From positions 248,001 through 312,000 of the forward strand of contig NZ_JAHKPN010000002.1 of assembly GCF_018860545.1 (NCBI RefSeq): 64,000 bases of DNA, given 5' to 3'. Position numbers and translations under genes: made by a program. Position 1 is the stretch's first letter, and every line of letters begins with the position of its first letter. Source of the stretch: Winogradskyella psychrotolerans. GTDB taxonomy: Bacteria > Bacteroidota > Bacteroidia > Flavobacteriales > Flavobacteriaceae. Under the pieces are notes generated by a model, which was not told the DNA's origin, did not search any database, and worked only from the letters and a program-made list of their open reading frames with translations. Below, piece after piece: positions 18,581 through 28,900 of the stretch.

Positions 18581-19934
18581 GAAATTTATTTTGATATTAG
18601 TTTTTATCTTCGGAATGATAATCGTTCCGCAGACGACCTATGCCCAAGTTGATTTCAATAAACGACCAGATGATGATTTAGGCAATGTGGAAGACGAATT
18701 TCAAGAACATTTCTTTGAAGCTTTAAAGCAAAAAGGCATTGAAAATTATGATCGTGCTGTAGAATCTCTTCATAAATGCTTAAATCTCGATAGTAAAAAA
18801 CCGGTCATCTATTTTGAACTGGGTAAAAATTACAACAAGCTCAAAAACTTTGGTGCAGCAGAAGAACATCTTAAAAAAGCTATCGAAATGCAACCTGATA
18901 ACGTTTGGTTTTTAGATGAACTTTACGATGTCTATTTTCAGCAAGATGATATTAAGAATGCCCTAAAGACTATTAAGCAATTGGTGAAATATCATCCTGA
19001 TTACAAAGAGGATTTAGCGGCACTTTATGTTAGAGAAGAACGATATAAACAAGCCTTAGATTTACTAGATGAGTTAGATGCCGAATATGGTTTGAGCGAA
19101 TCTAGAGATGCTATGCGAAATGATATTTATAGTGTTACAGGTAATGCCGATGATCGTATTGAAAACTTAGAACAGCGTATAGCAAACAATCCGAATAATG
19201 AGGATAATCATTTAAAGCTCATTTATAGATATAGTCAAACAGGCGATCAAAAAAATGCGTATAAAGCGGCTAAGAACTTATTAAAAGTAAAGCCAGATTC
19301 TAAATTTGTGCATTTAGCCTTGTATAAATTTTATCTACAAGATGATAAGGTGGATGAAGCCATCAGTTCTGTTAAAACAGTATTGACAAGTCCAGAAATC
19401 AATGCAGATGCTAAAGCCAAAGTCCTTAAAGATTTTGTGGCTTTCGTCGCTAAAAATCCTGAATACGAAACGGATCTTATCGATATTACTTCACTAATAG
19501 ATGGTGATAAAGATGCGCAAACCCATAGTGAGTTAGGACAATATTATTTAAAAGCCGGAGATAAAGTTAAGGCGCTTACTAACTTTAAAGAAGCCTTAAA
19601 ACAAAGTCCTAATGACTTTAAATTAATAAAAGATGTCTTACTACTTCAATTAGATATAAAGGATTACAATTCGGTTATAATAGACAGTGAGCGTGCTTTA
19701 GAATTATATCCTGCCCAACCAATTTTATATTTGGTAAATGCTGTGGCCCATAATAATTTGAACGCATCGAAGAAAGCTATTGATAGTTTAGAAATGGGAT
19801 TAGATTTTTTAATAGACAATCCTAATATGGAAGCTGATTTTTATTCCGAATTAAGCATTGCCTACAAAGCCTTAAATAATATTAGTAAATCTGAGACGTT
19901 TGCTAAAAAGGCAAAAGCCTTAAAAGCCCAATAA
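18573..19934 (+). CDS. TPR-repeat periplasmic protein
   Basis: A 453-residue protein with a signal peptide (about 1-24, ending TTYAQ) and tetratricopeptide repeats over most of its length. Clear units include AVESLHKCLNLDSKKPVIYFELGKNY (named by its ends), EEHLKKAIEMQPDN and ALTNFKEALKQSPND. It starts with GTG inside the end of the ABM gene, so translation is coupled. TPR proteins act as scaffolds for complexes; the fixed neighbourhood (DUF4292 lipoprotein, EnvC-like protein) suggests a role in building or anchoring the cell envelope. Confidence 0.88.
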   Translation: MNKKFILILVFIFGMIIVPQTTYAQVDFNKRPDDDLGNVEDEFQEHFFEALKQKGIENYDRAVESLHKCLNLDSKKPVIYFELGKNYNKLKNFGAAEEHLKKAIEMQPDNVWFLDELYDVYFQQDDIKNALKTIKQLVKYHPDYKEDLAALYVREERYKQALDLLDELDAEYGLSESRDAMRNDIYSVTGNADDRIENLEQRIANNPNNEDNHLKLIYRYSQTGDQKNAYKAAKNLLKVKPDSKFVHLALYKFYLQDDKVDEAISSVKTVLTSPEINADAKAKVLKDFVAFVAKNPEYETDLIDITSLIDGDKDAQTHSELGQYYLKAGDKVKALTNFKEALKQSPNDFKLIKDVLLLQLDIKDYNSVIIDSERALELYPAQPILYLVNAVAHNNLNASKKAIDSLEMGLDFLIDNPNMEADFYSELSIAYKALNNISKSETFAKKAKALKAQ

Positions 19935-19937
19935 ATA

Positions 19938-20729
19938 ATGAAGTTACCTCAAGTATATAAAAATTTTAAACTGACCCTATGTGTAATTTTTATAACATTA
20001 GCATTTAGTTGTGGTTCTACTAAAAGTATTATAGCTTCTGGTGAAGCAAGTGATAAACTTTCTGCAAAACAGGTGATTAAACAGCATCAAAAGAATGAAG
20101 TCAATTTTAAAACCATGAACGCTAGGGTTGCTATTGATCTCATTCAGGGTCAAAAGGAACAAGGCCATACCTTTAACTTACGAATGGAAAAAGATAAAGT
20201 AATTTGGTTAAGTGCTTCATTTGGTATGGCACGTATGATGATTACTCCAAATAAAGTGCGGTTTTATAATAAACTCGATAACGAATATTTTGATGGAGAT
20301 TATAAACTATTGAGTGATGTTGTAGGTATAGATTTAGATTTCATGAAGGTACAAAACATTCTTTTAGGTCAAGCGATTTACGATCTTAACGACCAGCCTT
20401 ATCAGGTTGCGGTTAATAATAATTCTTATGCTGTAAGTCCAAAAGATCAAAATGCATTGATAGAGTTGTTCTACCTAATTAATCCTTCACATTTTAAGAT
20501 GGATAGTCTGCAAATGCAACAAACGCTGAAAAAAAGAATGCTTCAAGTAGATTATTCTTCTTATCAGAAAGTAGATAAGCAAATTATACCAGAAAACATT
20601 AGAATTATTGCAGTTGAAGATACTGATGAAGTTGCTATTACCATGGAATTTAAATCGGTATCTTTGAATGATGAAGTGCGTTTTCCGTTTAATATTCCTT
20701 CAGGTTATAAAGAAATTGAAATCAAATAA
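19938..20729 (+). CDS. DUF4292 lipoprotein
   Basis: A 263-residue lipoprotein: signal with lipobox LAFSC (Cys 25), then a domain matching the Bacteroidota DUF4292 family (NFKTMNARVAIDL, WLSASFGMARMMITPNKV). The beta-rich layout resembles the LolA/LolB fold that carries lipoproteins or lipids, but this is a resemblance only. It starts 3 bp after the TPR gene and ends overlapping the ATG of the EnvC-like gene by one base, so the three genes are tightly coupled. Confidence 0.85.
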   Translation: MKLPQVYKNFKLTLCVIFITLAFSCGSTKSIIASGEASDKLSAKQVIKQHQKNEVNFKTMNARVAIDLIQGQKEQGHTFNLRMEKDKVIWLSASFGMARMMITPNKVRFYNKLDNEYFDGDYKLLSDVVGIDLDFMKVQNILLGQAIYDLNDQPYQVAVNNNSYAVSPKDQNALIELFYLINPSHFKMDSLQMQQTLKKRMLQVDYSSYQKVDKQIIPENIRIIAVEDTDEVAITMEFKSVSLNDEVRFPFNIPSGYKEIEIK

Positions 20730-21952
20730 TGACTAAAAATCGGTTATATATAATTTTAGTGATTGGGCTTTTAATGTCCAGTTTTTCACTTGTTGCTCAA
20801 AGCGATAGGCAAAAAGAATTAGAGGCGCAGCGTCAGCAAAAGTTAAGAGAGATTAAGCAAATTAATGCTTTATTATTTACTAAAAAGAAAGAGGAGAAAT
20901 CGACCATTACGCTTATTGAAGATATTAATTACAGAGTCAATGTTAGAAAAAATTTAATTAGAATTACTAACGAACAAGCCAACTTATTAACGCGTGAAAT
21001 CAACGCCAATCAGAAAGAAATAACCAGTCTGAGAACACAGCTACAAGAATTAAAAGATGATTATGCAGCAATGGTTGTAAAATCCTATAAAAGTAAGTCT
21101 GAACAAAGTAAAGTGATGTTTTTATTATCGTCTAGTAATTTTCAACAGGCCTATAAACGATTACAATATATAAGACAGTATAGAGAATATCAGAAAGAAC
21201 AAGGTGAATCCATAAAGCTTAAAACTAAAGAATTACAGGAATTAAATATTCAGCTATCTAAACAAAAGGAAGATAAGCAGAAGCTAGTTGAAGAAAACCG
21301 GGTTGCTAAACGCGAACTAGAAGGCGAATTAAAGCAACGTGAAGTTTTAATGGCTTCTATTAAGACGGATATGGGCAAATTCGCGACTCAGATTAAACAA
21401 AAACAACGGGAAGCTGACCAATTGGATAAGGAGATCGATCGCTTAATTGCTGAAGCTATTGCGGCATCGAATAAAAAAGTTGGTAAAAAATCCTCTGCAG
21501 GAAAATTTGTCTTAACACCTGAAGCAAAAAAACTAGCCTCTAGTTTTGCTGCGAACAAAGGAAAATTGGGATGGCCAGTTGCACGAGGTGTTATTAAAGG
21601 TAAATTTGGTAAAACACGTTCTTTAACAGATAGTTCAGTGGAAGTTAATCATTCTGGTGTAAAAATAGCAACAGAGCAAAATGCAGAAGTCAGAGCGGTT
21701 TTTAATGGTGAAGTTTCTAAAATTCATCTAATGAAAAGAGGAAATCCAACCATTTTAATTAGGCATGGTGATTATATAACGATTTATCACAACCTCTCAA
21801 AGATTCATGTAAAGAAAGGAGATAAAATTACCACTGGTCAGGTTATTGGTGAGGTATTTACTAATAAAATATCAGGAGAAACCCTTCTGGATTTTAGAAT
21901 TTACAAAAATAATCTAAAACTGAATCCAGAATCTTGGTTGGCACGCCAATAA
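20729..21952 (+). CDS. EnvC-like murein hydrolase activator (degenerate M23/LytM)
   Basis: A 407-residue secreted protein: signal peptide (about 1-24), two coiled-coil stretches (about 26-115 and 155-245) and a C-terminal LytM/M23 domain (about 285-405). The zinc ligands are broken: His 308 in NHSGVKIA is kept, but Lys 312 replaces the usual Asp, and the HxH motif is reduced to YHN (353-355). This matches EnvC of E. coli, which does not cut peptidoglycan but activates amidases at the division site. It is the last gene of its operon and converges on the thioesterase gene. Confidence 0.87.
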   Translation: MTKNRLYIILVIGLLMSSFSLVAQSDRQKELEAQRQQKLREIKQINALLFTKKKEEKSTITLIEDINYRVNVRKNLIRITNEQANLLTREINANQKEITSLRTQLQELKDDYAAMVVKSYKSKSEQSKVMFLLSSSNFQQAYKRLQYIRQYREYQKEQGESIKLKTKELQELNIQLSKQKEDKQKLVEENRVAKRELEGELKQREVLMASIKTDMGKFATQIKQKQREADQLDKEIDRLIAEAIAASNKKVGKKSSAGKFVLTPEAKKLASSFAANKGKLGWPVARGVIKGKFGKTRSLTDSSVEVNHSGVKIATEQNAEVRAVFNGEVSKIHLMKRGNPTILIRHGDYITIYHNLSKIHVKKGDKITTGQVIGEVFTNKISGETLLDFRIYKNNLKLNPESWLARQ

Positions 21953-21961
21953 ATCAAAGGA

Positions 21962-22471
21962 CTATTCAAAAAGCGCCTTTAACTCAGTAGCATCAGCAGG
22001 TTTCATTTTTCCGGCCAATACCAAACTCAATTGTTTACGACGTAAAGCCGCATCAAAACGTTGCTTCTCTAATTCTGTTTCGGGTACCAATTCAGGGACT
22101 CTTACAGGTTGTCCCATTTCATCCACAGCAACAAAGGTGTAAATCGCCTCATTAGCTTTAACACGGTCACCAGATTCTCTGTCTTCGATCCAGACATCCA
22201 TATACACTTCCATAGAAGACGAAAATGCTCGAGATACTTTAGCTTCAATCATTACCACACTTCCTAAAGGAACAGCTCTGTTAAATGCAACATGATTTAC
22301 GGTCGCTGTTACCACAATGCGTCTAGAGTGTCGTCTTGCGGAAATACTAGCAGCTCTATCCATACGGGCTAATAGTTCGCCACCAAATAAGTTGTTGAGT
22401 GGGTTCGTTTCGCTTGGTAATACCAAATCGGTACTAATGGTTTTAGATTGAAATGCGGTTCTAGAATGCAT
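21962..22471 (-). CDS. Acyl-CoA thioesterase (hotdog fold)
   Basis: A 169-residue single-hotdog protein of the YciA/cytosolic acyl-CoA hydrolase type. Characteristic segments are PSETNPLNNLFGGELLARMDRAA (core N-x-x-G-x-L-F-GG), the strand VNHVAFNRAVPLGSVVMIEA, and an Ala/Glu C-terminal tail. It splits acyl-CoA into the acid and free CoA. It is transcribed towards the EnvC gene. A TATCTTTG element lies 20 bp ahead of the start, and a long heptanucleotide repeat lies just upstream of that. Confidence 0.93.
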   Translation of the reverse strand: MHSRTAFQSKTISTDLVLPSETNPLNNLFGGELLARMDRAASISARRHSRRIVVTATVNHVAFNRAVPLGSVVMIEAKVSRAFSSSMEVYMDVWIEDRESGDRVKANEAIYTFVAVDEMGQPVRVPELVPETELEKQRFDAALRRKQLSLVLAGKMKPADATELKALFE

Positions 22472-22490
22472 AAGAATTTTAAAATTTCTG

Positions 22491-22498
22491 CAAAGATA
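22491..22498 (-). promoter_or_regulatory. Bacteroidota -7 element TATCTTTG of the thioesterase gene
   Basis: Exact TAnnTTTG on the minus strand, 20 bp from the ATG. The expected -33 position lies next to the tandem repeat beginning at 22531. Confidence 0.55.
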
Positions 22499-22530
22499 GA
22501 GCGATTTTAAGATGAAGTAGTATTATTATA

Positions 22531-22649
22531 AGTAAAAAGTAAAAAGTAAAAAGTAAAAAGTAAAAAGTAAAAAGTAAAAAGTAAAAAGTAAAAAGTGAAA
22601 AGTAAAAAGTGAAAAGTAAAAAGTAAAAAGTGAAAAGTGAAAAGTGAAA
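22531..22649. repeat. 17-copy heptanucleotide tandem repeat (AGTAAAA)n
   Basis: Seventeen uninterrupted 7-bp units, 12 AGTAAAA and 5 AGTGAAA, the variants gathered at the right end (units 10, 12, 15-17). No unit has an indel. It lies 33 bp upstream of the thioesterase -7 element and is a good candidate for copy-number variation between strains. The rest of the gap (22650-22811) holds CTCTGTGAATCTACGTG-like text and no gene. Confidence 0.9.
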
Positions 22650-22811
22650 AAAGTCTTGGCGAAATATAATGAGAGATTAAACTATTTAAATTTTTAAATA
22701 ACGTCTGTCTAATTATTTCTCTGTGAATCTACGTGTAAACTCCATGAATTTCTGTGTAATAATTCACGTTAAGCTAAACGCAAGCATTGGTAAAACTCGG
22801 ATCTTAAAAGT

Positions 22812-23750
22812 CTATTTAAGCGTCTTAATCAACAACCAAGCATCACGATTATGCTCACGACGAATCTTAAAAAGTTCACTTTGGGCTTCTGCTCTAGTTT
22901 CAAAACTGCCATAAACTACTTCATGTAAACCATAACGATTCGCACCAATTTGACGTGCTTTAAAACCTTGTTCTCTTAATTGTTTGACTTTCTTTTCAGA
23001 ATTTTCTTCTACTCTAAAGGCGCCAGCAACAATATGGTAATTACCACTTTGTTTTTCAACAGACAACGTTGCTGCAGGTAATGGGTTACTAATTATAAAA
23101 GTTGCTTCTTGCACTTTAGCATCAAGTTGCTCATTGGCTTGCTCTTGTGCTAGTTGGTTATGGTTTTCAATGGTATTATTATAATACGTTGCAGCTCCAA
23201 AACCACCTAAACCTAATAAAACAACTGCGGCAGCCGCATATTTAAACCAGTTACGATTAGATCGTTTTTCAGGGGTTAAAGCAATTGGTGCAGTCTCTTC
23301 TATAACTTCTACAGTTTCTTTGTAAACTTCGCGGGTAACGTCTGTTGAAGAAAAATGAGATAACCCAAAAGAATCTGTTAAATAGTTGATGTGGCTAGAC
23401 GGATCAAATTGAATTTTACCATCTGCATTTAAAACCAACTCACCAATATTTTTAAATTGAATAGTTTCTCCTTCAACCAAATAGGATTTGATAGACTTTA
23501 TTTGCTTAGAAACTTGACTTAACGCAGTCGCATAAGGTATTTTTTCAACCTCAGCAATGTAATTCGCCAATAGGCCATCATTTTGTTGTAATTGCTCGTT
23601 AAAAGACAAGGCTTTTTTCGGAGGGTAAAACGTATGGGTGGTCTCGTGTATTTTTGCCGAAACACGACGAGTTAAAAACGCTCCAAATTCTGGAACAGTA
23701 ACACAATCGTATCGGTATAAAAGGTCGCTAATGTAAGTATCTAACTGCAT
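22812..23750 (-). CDS. HU-like (CCDC81 type) and SPOR domain membrane protein
   Basis: A 312-residue protein with three parts: an N-terminal HU/CCDC81-like region (about 1-130; VPEFGAFLTRR, FKNIGELVLNADGKIQFDP), one membrane helix (about 169-190) and a periplasmic SPOR domain (about 235-312; NYHIVAGAFRVEENSEKKV) that binds denuded peptidoglycan. The HU-like part is a histone-like fold that in bacteria may bind DNA or protein. A single chain thus links a cytoplasmic, possibly DNA-associated domain to septal peptidoglycan. A TAACTTTG element sits 8 bp ahead of the start, so the mRNA may be leaderless. Confidence 0.88.
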   Translation of the reverse strand: MQLDTYISDLLYRYDCVTVPEFGAFLTRRVSAKIHETTHTFYPPKKALSFNEQLQQNDGLLANYIAEVEKIPYATALSQVSKQIKSIKSYLVEGETIQFKNIGELVLNADGKIQFDPSSHINYLTDSFGLSHFSSTDVTREVYKETVEVIEETAPIALTPEKRSNRNWFKYAAAAVVLLGLGGFGAATYYNNTIENHNQLAQEQANEQLDAKVQEATFIISNPLPAATLSVEKQSGNYHIVAGAFRVEENSEKKVKQLREQGFKARQIGANRYGLHEVVYGSFETRAEAQSELFKIRREHNRDAWLLIKTLK

Positions 23751-24140
23751 ATGAGAGCAAAGTTAAAAATTTTTATTTCTGAAAGAAGTGAAGTATCGTT
23801 TATTTATTAACATCAAATTAAATTTTTTTCTATGCCTTTGATTTTCTTTGAATTCAGAATTAATTTTATTGTAATTCTATACTTTTTTATCTAAAGCATA
23901 ACTATCAAAATTTTCTATATGCTATTGGTGTGGATTGTCCTCTTGGGGGGCTTTAGGGGTGTTTTTGCATGAATATTATCTTTTTTATTTATAGTATGTC
24001 GATTGATTTTTCACGACAATTATTTTTCCATTCTAAGAATTATATTATTAATAGTGTCTTTAATAAAAGTCCAAATCATTCAGAATTAAATAATTATATT
24101 CGTAAACAGTGGAATTATTTTCTTAAGTACTTAGCGTTCA
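23751..24140. other. 390-bp intergenic region between the SPOR gene and dprA
   Basis: A divergent gene spacer. It holds the -7 element of the SPOR gene (23758-23765) and a G-rich spot out of character with the local AT-rich DNA (GGGGGG at 23945-23950, GGGG at 23956-23959). No believable promoter for dprA and no coding sequence are seen; the 84-codon open frame from 23969 runs into dprA in another frame. Confidence 0.5.
23758..23765 (-). promoter_or_regulatory. Bacteroidota -7 element TAACTTTG of the SPOR gene
   Basis: Exact TAnnTTTG on the minus strand, 8 bp before the ATG, implying a leaderless or near-leaderless transcript. Confidence 0.55.
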
Positions 24141-25244
24141 ATGACAGATCAACAACTTATTTATGCATTAGCCTTGCAACATGTTCCAAAAATTGGGGCG
24201 ACTACGGCCAAGAAACTTATTAATCATTGCGGATCGGCTGAAGCGGTTTTAAAAGAAAAGAAATCAAAGATTTTAAAAATTGATGGTATTGGAACCATTA
24301 CAATTCAAGGCCTTTATGATAAAATTCATCTCGAAGAGGCACAGCAAGAATTGAAATTTATTAAAGATAATGATATTGCTGCTAATTACTTTACGGAAGA
24401 AACCTATCCAGAACGTTTAAAACATTGTATTGATGGTCCCATTGTATTATTTCAATCTGGAAACATCAAAATAAAGCAACAACGTATTATAAGTATTGTT
24501 GGAGCTCGAAAAATAACCACTAATGGTATTGCGTTTTGTGAAAAGTTAGTAGAAGCCTTATCTCCGTTTAATCCTATAATTGTGTCTGGGTTTGCATACG
24601 GAACCGATATTACCGCACAAAAAGCAGCTGTAAAACATAATCTCCAAACTATTGGTTGCTTAGCTCATGGTTTAAATCAAATATATCCTAAAGTGCATAA
24701 AAAGTATGTGGCTGATATAGAAAGACATGGTGGTTTTTATACGGATTTTTGGAGTACAGACAATTTTGACCGCAATAACTTTTTAAAGCGTAACCGAATT
24801 ATTGCAGGACTAAGCGAAGCAACGATTGTTATAGAATCTGCGGAAAAAGGTGGGAGCTTAGTCACGGCAGATATTGCGAATTCCTATAATAGAGAAGTCT
24901 TTGCTGTACCAGGAAGAACTACGGATAGTCAGAGTATTGGTTGCAATAATTTAATAAAATTTCAGAAAGCTCATTTATTATCCAATCCTTTGGATGTCCC
25001 GTATATGCTAAATTGGGAATTAGAATCCAATAAAAAGCCAGTCATTCAGCAACAATTGTTTGTTGAACTTGAACCCGACGAAAAGATCATTTATAATTTT
25101 CTTAAAGAAAATAATAAAGAACTGTTAGATGTTATTGCCTTTCGTTGTGAAATGCCAACCTATAAAATAGCGGGTATTTTACTTAATATGGAATTAAAAG
25201 GTGTTGTGAGGCCTTTACCTGGCAAATTGTTTGAGGTGATTTAG
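24141..25244 (+). CDS. dprA: DNA-processing protein DprA
   Basis: A 367-residue protein that loads RecA on incoming single-stranded DNA during transformation. It has an N-terminal helix-hairpin-helix region (VPKIGATTAKKLI, LKIDGIGTIT), a Rossmann-type core with SIVGARKITTNG, SGFAYGTDITAQKAAVK and KGGSLVTADIANSYNREVFAVPG (shown here by its core GGSLVTADIA), and a C-terminal winged-helix part. It stands alone between the SPOR gene and a large gene-poor gap. Confidence 0.96.
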   Translation: MTDQQLIYALALQHVPKIGATTAKKLINHCGSAEAVLKEKKSKILKIDGIGTITIQGLYDKIHLEEAQQELKFIKDNDIAANYFTEETYPERLKHCIDGPIVLFQSGNIKIKQQRIISIVGARKITTNGIAFCEKLVEALSPFNPIIVSGFAYGTDITAQKAAVKHNLQTIGCLAHGLNQIYPKVHKKYVADIERHGGFYTDFWSTDNFDRNNFLKRNRIIAGLSEATIVIESAEKGGSLVTADIANSYNREVFAVPGRTTDSQSIGCNNLIKFQKAHLLSNPLDVPYMLNWELESNKKPVIQQQLFVELEPDEKIIYNFLKENNKELLDVIAFRCEMPTYKIAGILLNMELKGVVRPLPGKLFEVI

Positions 25245-25997
25245 TTAACACCTAAAATAAATTGTTCAAATCGTAGTAAGTTTTATTTGGTGTTAGTTGT
25301 TCATTTAAAGTATCGATGTTTACGAATGTTAAGTTTTAAATCAGTGTAATTGGCAACCTCTAGTCTTAAAAAGGAGTTCGAGATTCCATGTGTATTCACG
25401 ACACTATTATGTGATTTTTATGTAGGAAATATTTAAAAAATTACACTTTGTCGAATATATTATGCTTTTTGTCGGATTTTTGTTTGGTTATTCCAATTAC
25501 TTTCATCATATTTGTAGTCCCTCTATAATACATAAAATTAAAAAATACTGTTCTACCAATTGTGGTCGTATGGTTAAACTTAATAATGATCCTACTTATG
25601 AGGTTACAAACTACACCCATTCTGAAGCATTCCGATGCCTACCAGTTTTTTATCCAACACATAGCCCTATTATTTCAATGTCAGGTGCTGAAAGAGACTA
25701 CTAATACGTTGTTTTTTGCACCGTTTATGAATAGTGGTACATTTCATCCTAACTTTAAGAAAATTGAGAATAGTGAAGCAACTGAACGGTCTTAAAAGGC
25801 ACGATTTGTGTGTTTTACAGTGTCGCGAAGTGCATTTAAAAGGATATTAACGGCACATCAACTAATTTTTTTTGCGCATCCTATAAACTGCTGCACTTTT
25901 GCAGTGTTAAACCCAAATTTACACTGAATAGATATTATCATTAGACTTAGTCTTCATTAATTAATGTCTGTTCAAAAGAATTATAATAATATAACCT
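25245..25997. other. 753-bp gene-poor region ahead of the tandem T9SS genes
   Basis: An imperfect stem-loop follows dprA directly (TAACACC at 25246 with GGTGTTA at 25289), without a T-tract. Two overlapping open frames (25462-25704 and 25562-25795, about 80 codons each) have no recognisable domain or start context and I do not call them. The right end holds the likely promoter at 25872-25901 and an untranslated leader of about 90 bases. Confidence 0.5.
25872..25901 (+). promoter_or_regulatory. Probable promoter of the first T9SS giant (TTG-N19-CACTTTTG)
   Basis: TTG at 25872-25874 and CACTTTTG at 25894-25901, 19 bp apart; the second element differs from TAnnTTTG in its first base. A short dyad (CTGC/GCAG) overlaps it. 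Confidence 0.5.
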
Positions 25998-28900
25998 ATG
26001 AATACAATTTTATCCTTCGTCTCATCTAAAAAAGTAATGACTACGCTCTTACTTTTATTAAGTGCTTTGTCTTTTTCGCAAGTTGTTACGGATATTTTTC
26101 CTACACGTGTAACAACAAGTAGTAATATTACTATTATTGGAACAGGCTTTTCTTCAGGAGATCAAAACAATATTACTATTACTGGAATTAGTATTAACTC
26201 TAAAGAGTTTGTTAGTGCTACCGAAATGAGATTTAAAGTTACTAGAACAGGTAGTAGCACAACAGGGCAACTTTCTGTAGGGGTATCGGGATATTCATAT
26301 ACTGTGCCAGATAGAAATATTGAATATGTTCAACCTACAAGTAAAACTGTAAGTTCAAACTCACAAAATAGAGTAAGAGAAGTTTATACGTCTTGGGATC
26401 AAAATGGAAATGGTGAGAATTTTTGGAAATCAGGTGATTTTTTAAGTAGTAATACATCGACATGGCCAAACGATAGCCATGAGTTGCTAGGTTTTAAAAT
26501 GACATATGGAAGTGTAGATTATATTTTTTCTACTGGTGTTGATGATACGATGCTTGAAAGTAAATTAACAAGCTTAGGTGTAGATGGTGTTAATGTTATA
26601 TATATGGCACAAGAATTTAAAGCGTATTCTACTAATGGGGTTAGTGGAACACCTAATAGTAACAACTTTATTGGAATGGCAGATCTAATAGACGGTTATT
26701 CTGGATCGATAAACTTTAATGATGCCGTTAGAAAAACAGTTTATGATGTTATTATTGATGGAGATAATGGTCTGGATTTAGGGACTGGTATTGCAAATTT
26801 TAATAATGATGCAGATATTAGATTTTACAGTGGTAATGGTAGTGAAGGAACAGCGGATGATGGCATCCCAGATTTAATAATAACTCAGATGGCTCAACCC
26901 GGAGGGACAGATGTTTATTATTATGCAGATGTTGAAGGTAATGTCGTTGGTAAACCAATTAAAGTGGCGTTTCAAAACTATGATTCGTTAAGGTTATTTG
27001 AGTGGTATGTAGATTTTTATAAAATGAACACTTCTACGAACTTTGACGCCTCTTTATCTACTGGTAATGGGTTTTCAAGCGGTGGACATAGAGGATATAG
27101 AATGGCTGCATTTCAGTTAGATGATTTTCAAATTGATGATACTAATATCTTATTGATAGATAATATTAATATGGGTGCTGGTGGTTCATCAGATATGTCT
27201 TTTATGGCCTATAACCAATCAGCTTTTGCAATTAAATCTCCAATAATTGATAAATCACCTGTGTCTCGTTTTATTTGTAGACTACCGTCTCCAAGTGATT
27301 CTAGTCTTACATTTAGTGTATTAGGAAGTGTTGATGAACCTACGGGATCTACATCTGAAGACATTAAATATGAGTGGTTTAAAAATCATACTAGTTTATC
27401 TGAAACAACAAGTTCATATACTATTAATGGAAGTTTAGACGTGTCAGATATAGAAAATGTAACATACAGGGTTAGAGTGTCTAATGACTTTGGTGCTGTA
27501 GACTTACCTTTTACCATTAGCGAAGGAGGAACACCAGCATATTGGAATGGTACAACTTGGGAGTTACCATCTGTATATACGCTTAATAGTATTACTGTAG
27601 ATGATAGAGATAGAAGCTTAATCTTTTCTGAACATTACAGCAAATCTTCCGATTTAGTGGGCTGCGATTGTACAGTAACAGCAGGAAAGGATGTGGTAAT
27701 TCCTTCTGATTCATCCATAACGCTTTTTAATTCCTTAACAGTTGAAGACGAAATTCCTGCAACAACAGTTGATGGTGAAACTACAGAGCTAATACCTGCT
27801 GGTACCTTTACTTTAGAGGATGATGCTAGTCTCGTACAAATTAATGATGTGGAGAATAGTGGCAACATTATAAAGAAAAGAACGGTTGATGGTACGACAC
27901 TAAATGGGAATGATTATATCTATTGGTCATCTCCAGTTGAGGATGCACCATTCTCTTCGATTCCTGGAAACCTTATGTATGAATGGCATACTAATGATTC
28001 TAATAATATAACTGGAACTACTGGTAATTGGGCCAGTGCTAGTGGTACAATGTCTGTAGGTAGAGGCTATATTGCTCGTGTACCACAAGCTATCGATTAT
28101 ACAGCGACATTTAATGGTGTACCAAATAATGGAAATATTGAATGGGATGTGTATAAAACGAATACTGTTGGGTCTATGTCGACAGTGGAAATCGATTGGA
28201 ATTTAATAGGAAATCCATATCCTTCTTCTATCAATGCTAAAAAATTCTTAGAGGATAATACTGATATAGAGGGTAGTGTGTATTTATGGACACATAATCG
28301 TGCTGCTACTAGTTCGGAAAGTGATCCTTTTTATGATGACTATGGCATAAATTATGGAGATCAATATGTGGCGTATAATGATTTAGGTTCTTCAAATCCT
28401 TCAGGTTTTAATGGATATATAGCTTCAGGGCAAGCCTTTTTTGTTCAGATTAATGCGGCTGTTAGAGGTGGTTCAGATTTTAATGTTACATTTTCTAATG
28501 ATATGCGTTACGATGAAAACGAATTTGCTCATGATAATTCTCAATTTTACAGAAGCAGTTCAGAAGAAACTATAGCTTTAGAAAAACAGTTAGTTTGGCT
28601 GAGTTTAGCGAATGAAAACGATAAGGCAATTAGTACATTAGTAGGCTACGCAAGTGGAGCTACAGAAGGAAAAGACAGACTTTACGATGCTTACACTAAT
28701 AATGAAGGGTTCAATTTATATTCTTTAATTACAGAAGAAGAAAAATTAGTGATACAAGGCCTTCCATTACCTTTTGTAGATACCAATACAGTGCCCTTAG
28801 GTATTGAATTAAATGCAAGTGGAATTTACAAAATTGCCATTGGTAAAGTAGAAGGAAACTTATTTGTAGAACAAGAACAAGGTATATATTTAGAAGATAC

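Noticed and set aside
22531..22649. Possible CRISPR-like array
   Set aside because: Units are contiguous 7-mers with no spacers; it is a simple tandem repeat.
23936..23961. G-rich tract as a G-quadruplex or switch
   Set aside because: Only two G runs of four or more are present on one strand, too few for a stable quadruplex; more likely debris of an intergenic repeat.
23969..24223. 84-codon open frame before dprA
   Set aside because: It overlaps the first 80 bases of dprA in another frame, has no start context and no recognisable domain.
25462..25795. Two overlapping frames of about 80 codons
   Set aside because: No domain, no ribosome site, and they exclude each other; kept only as a note on the gap.
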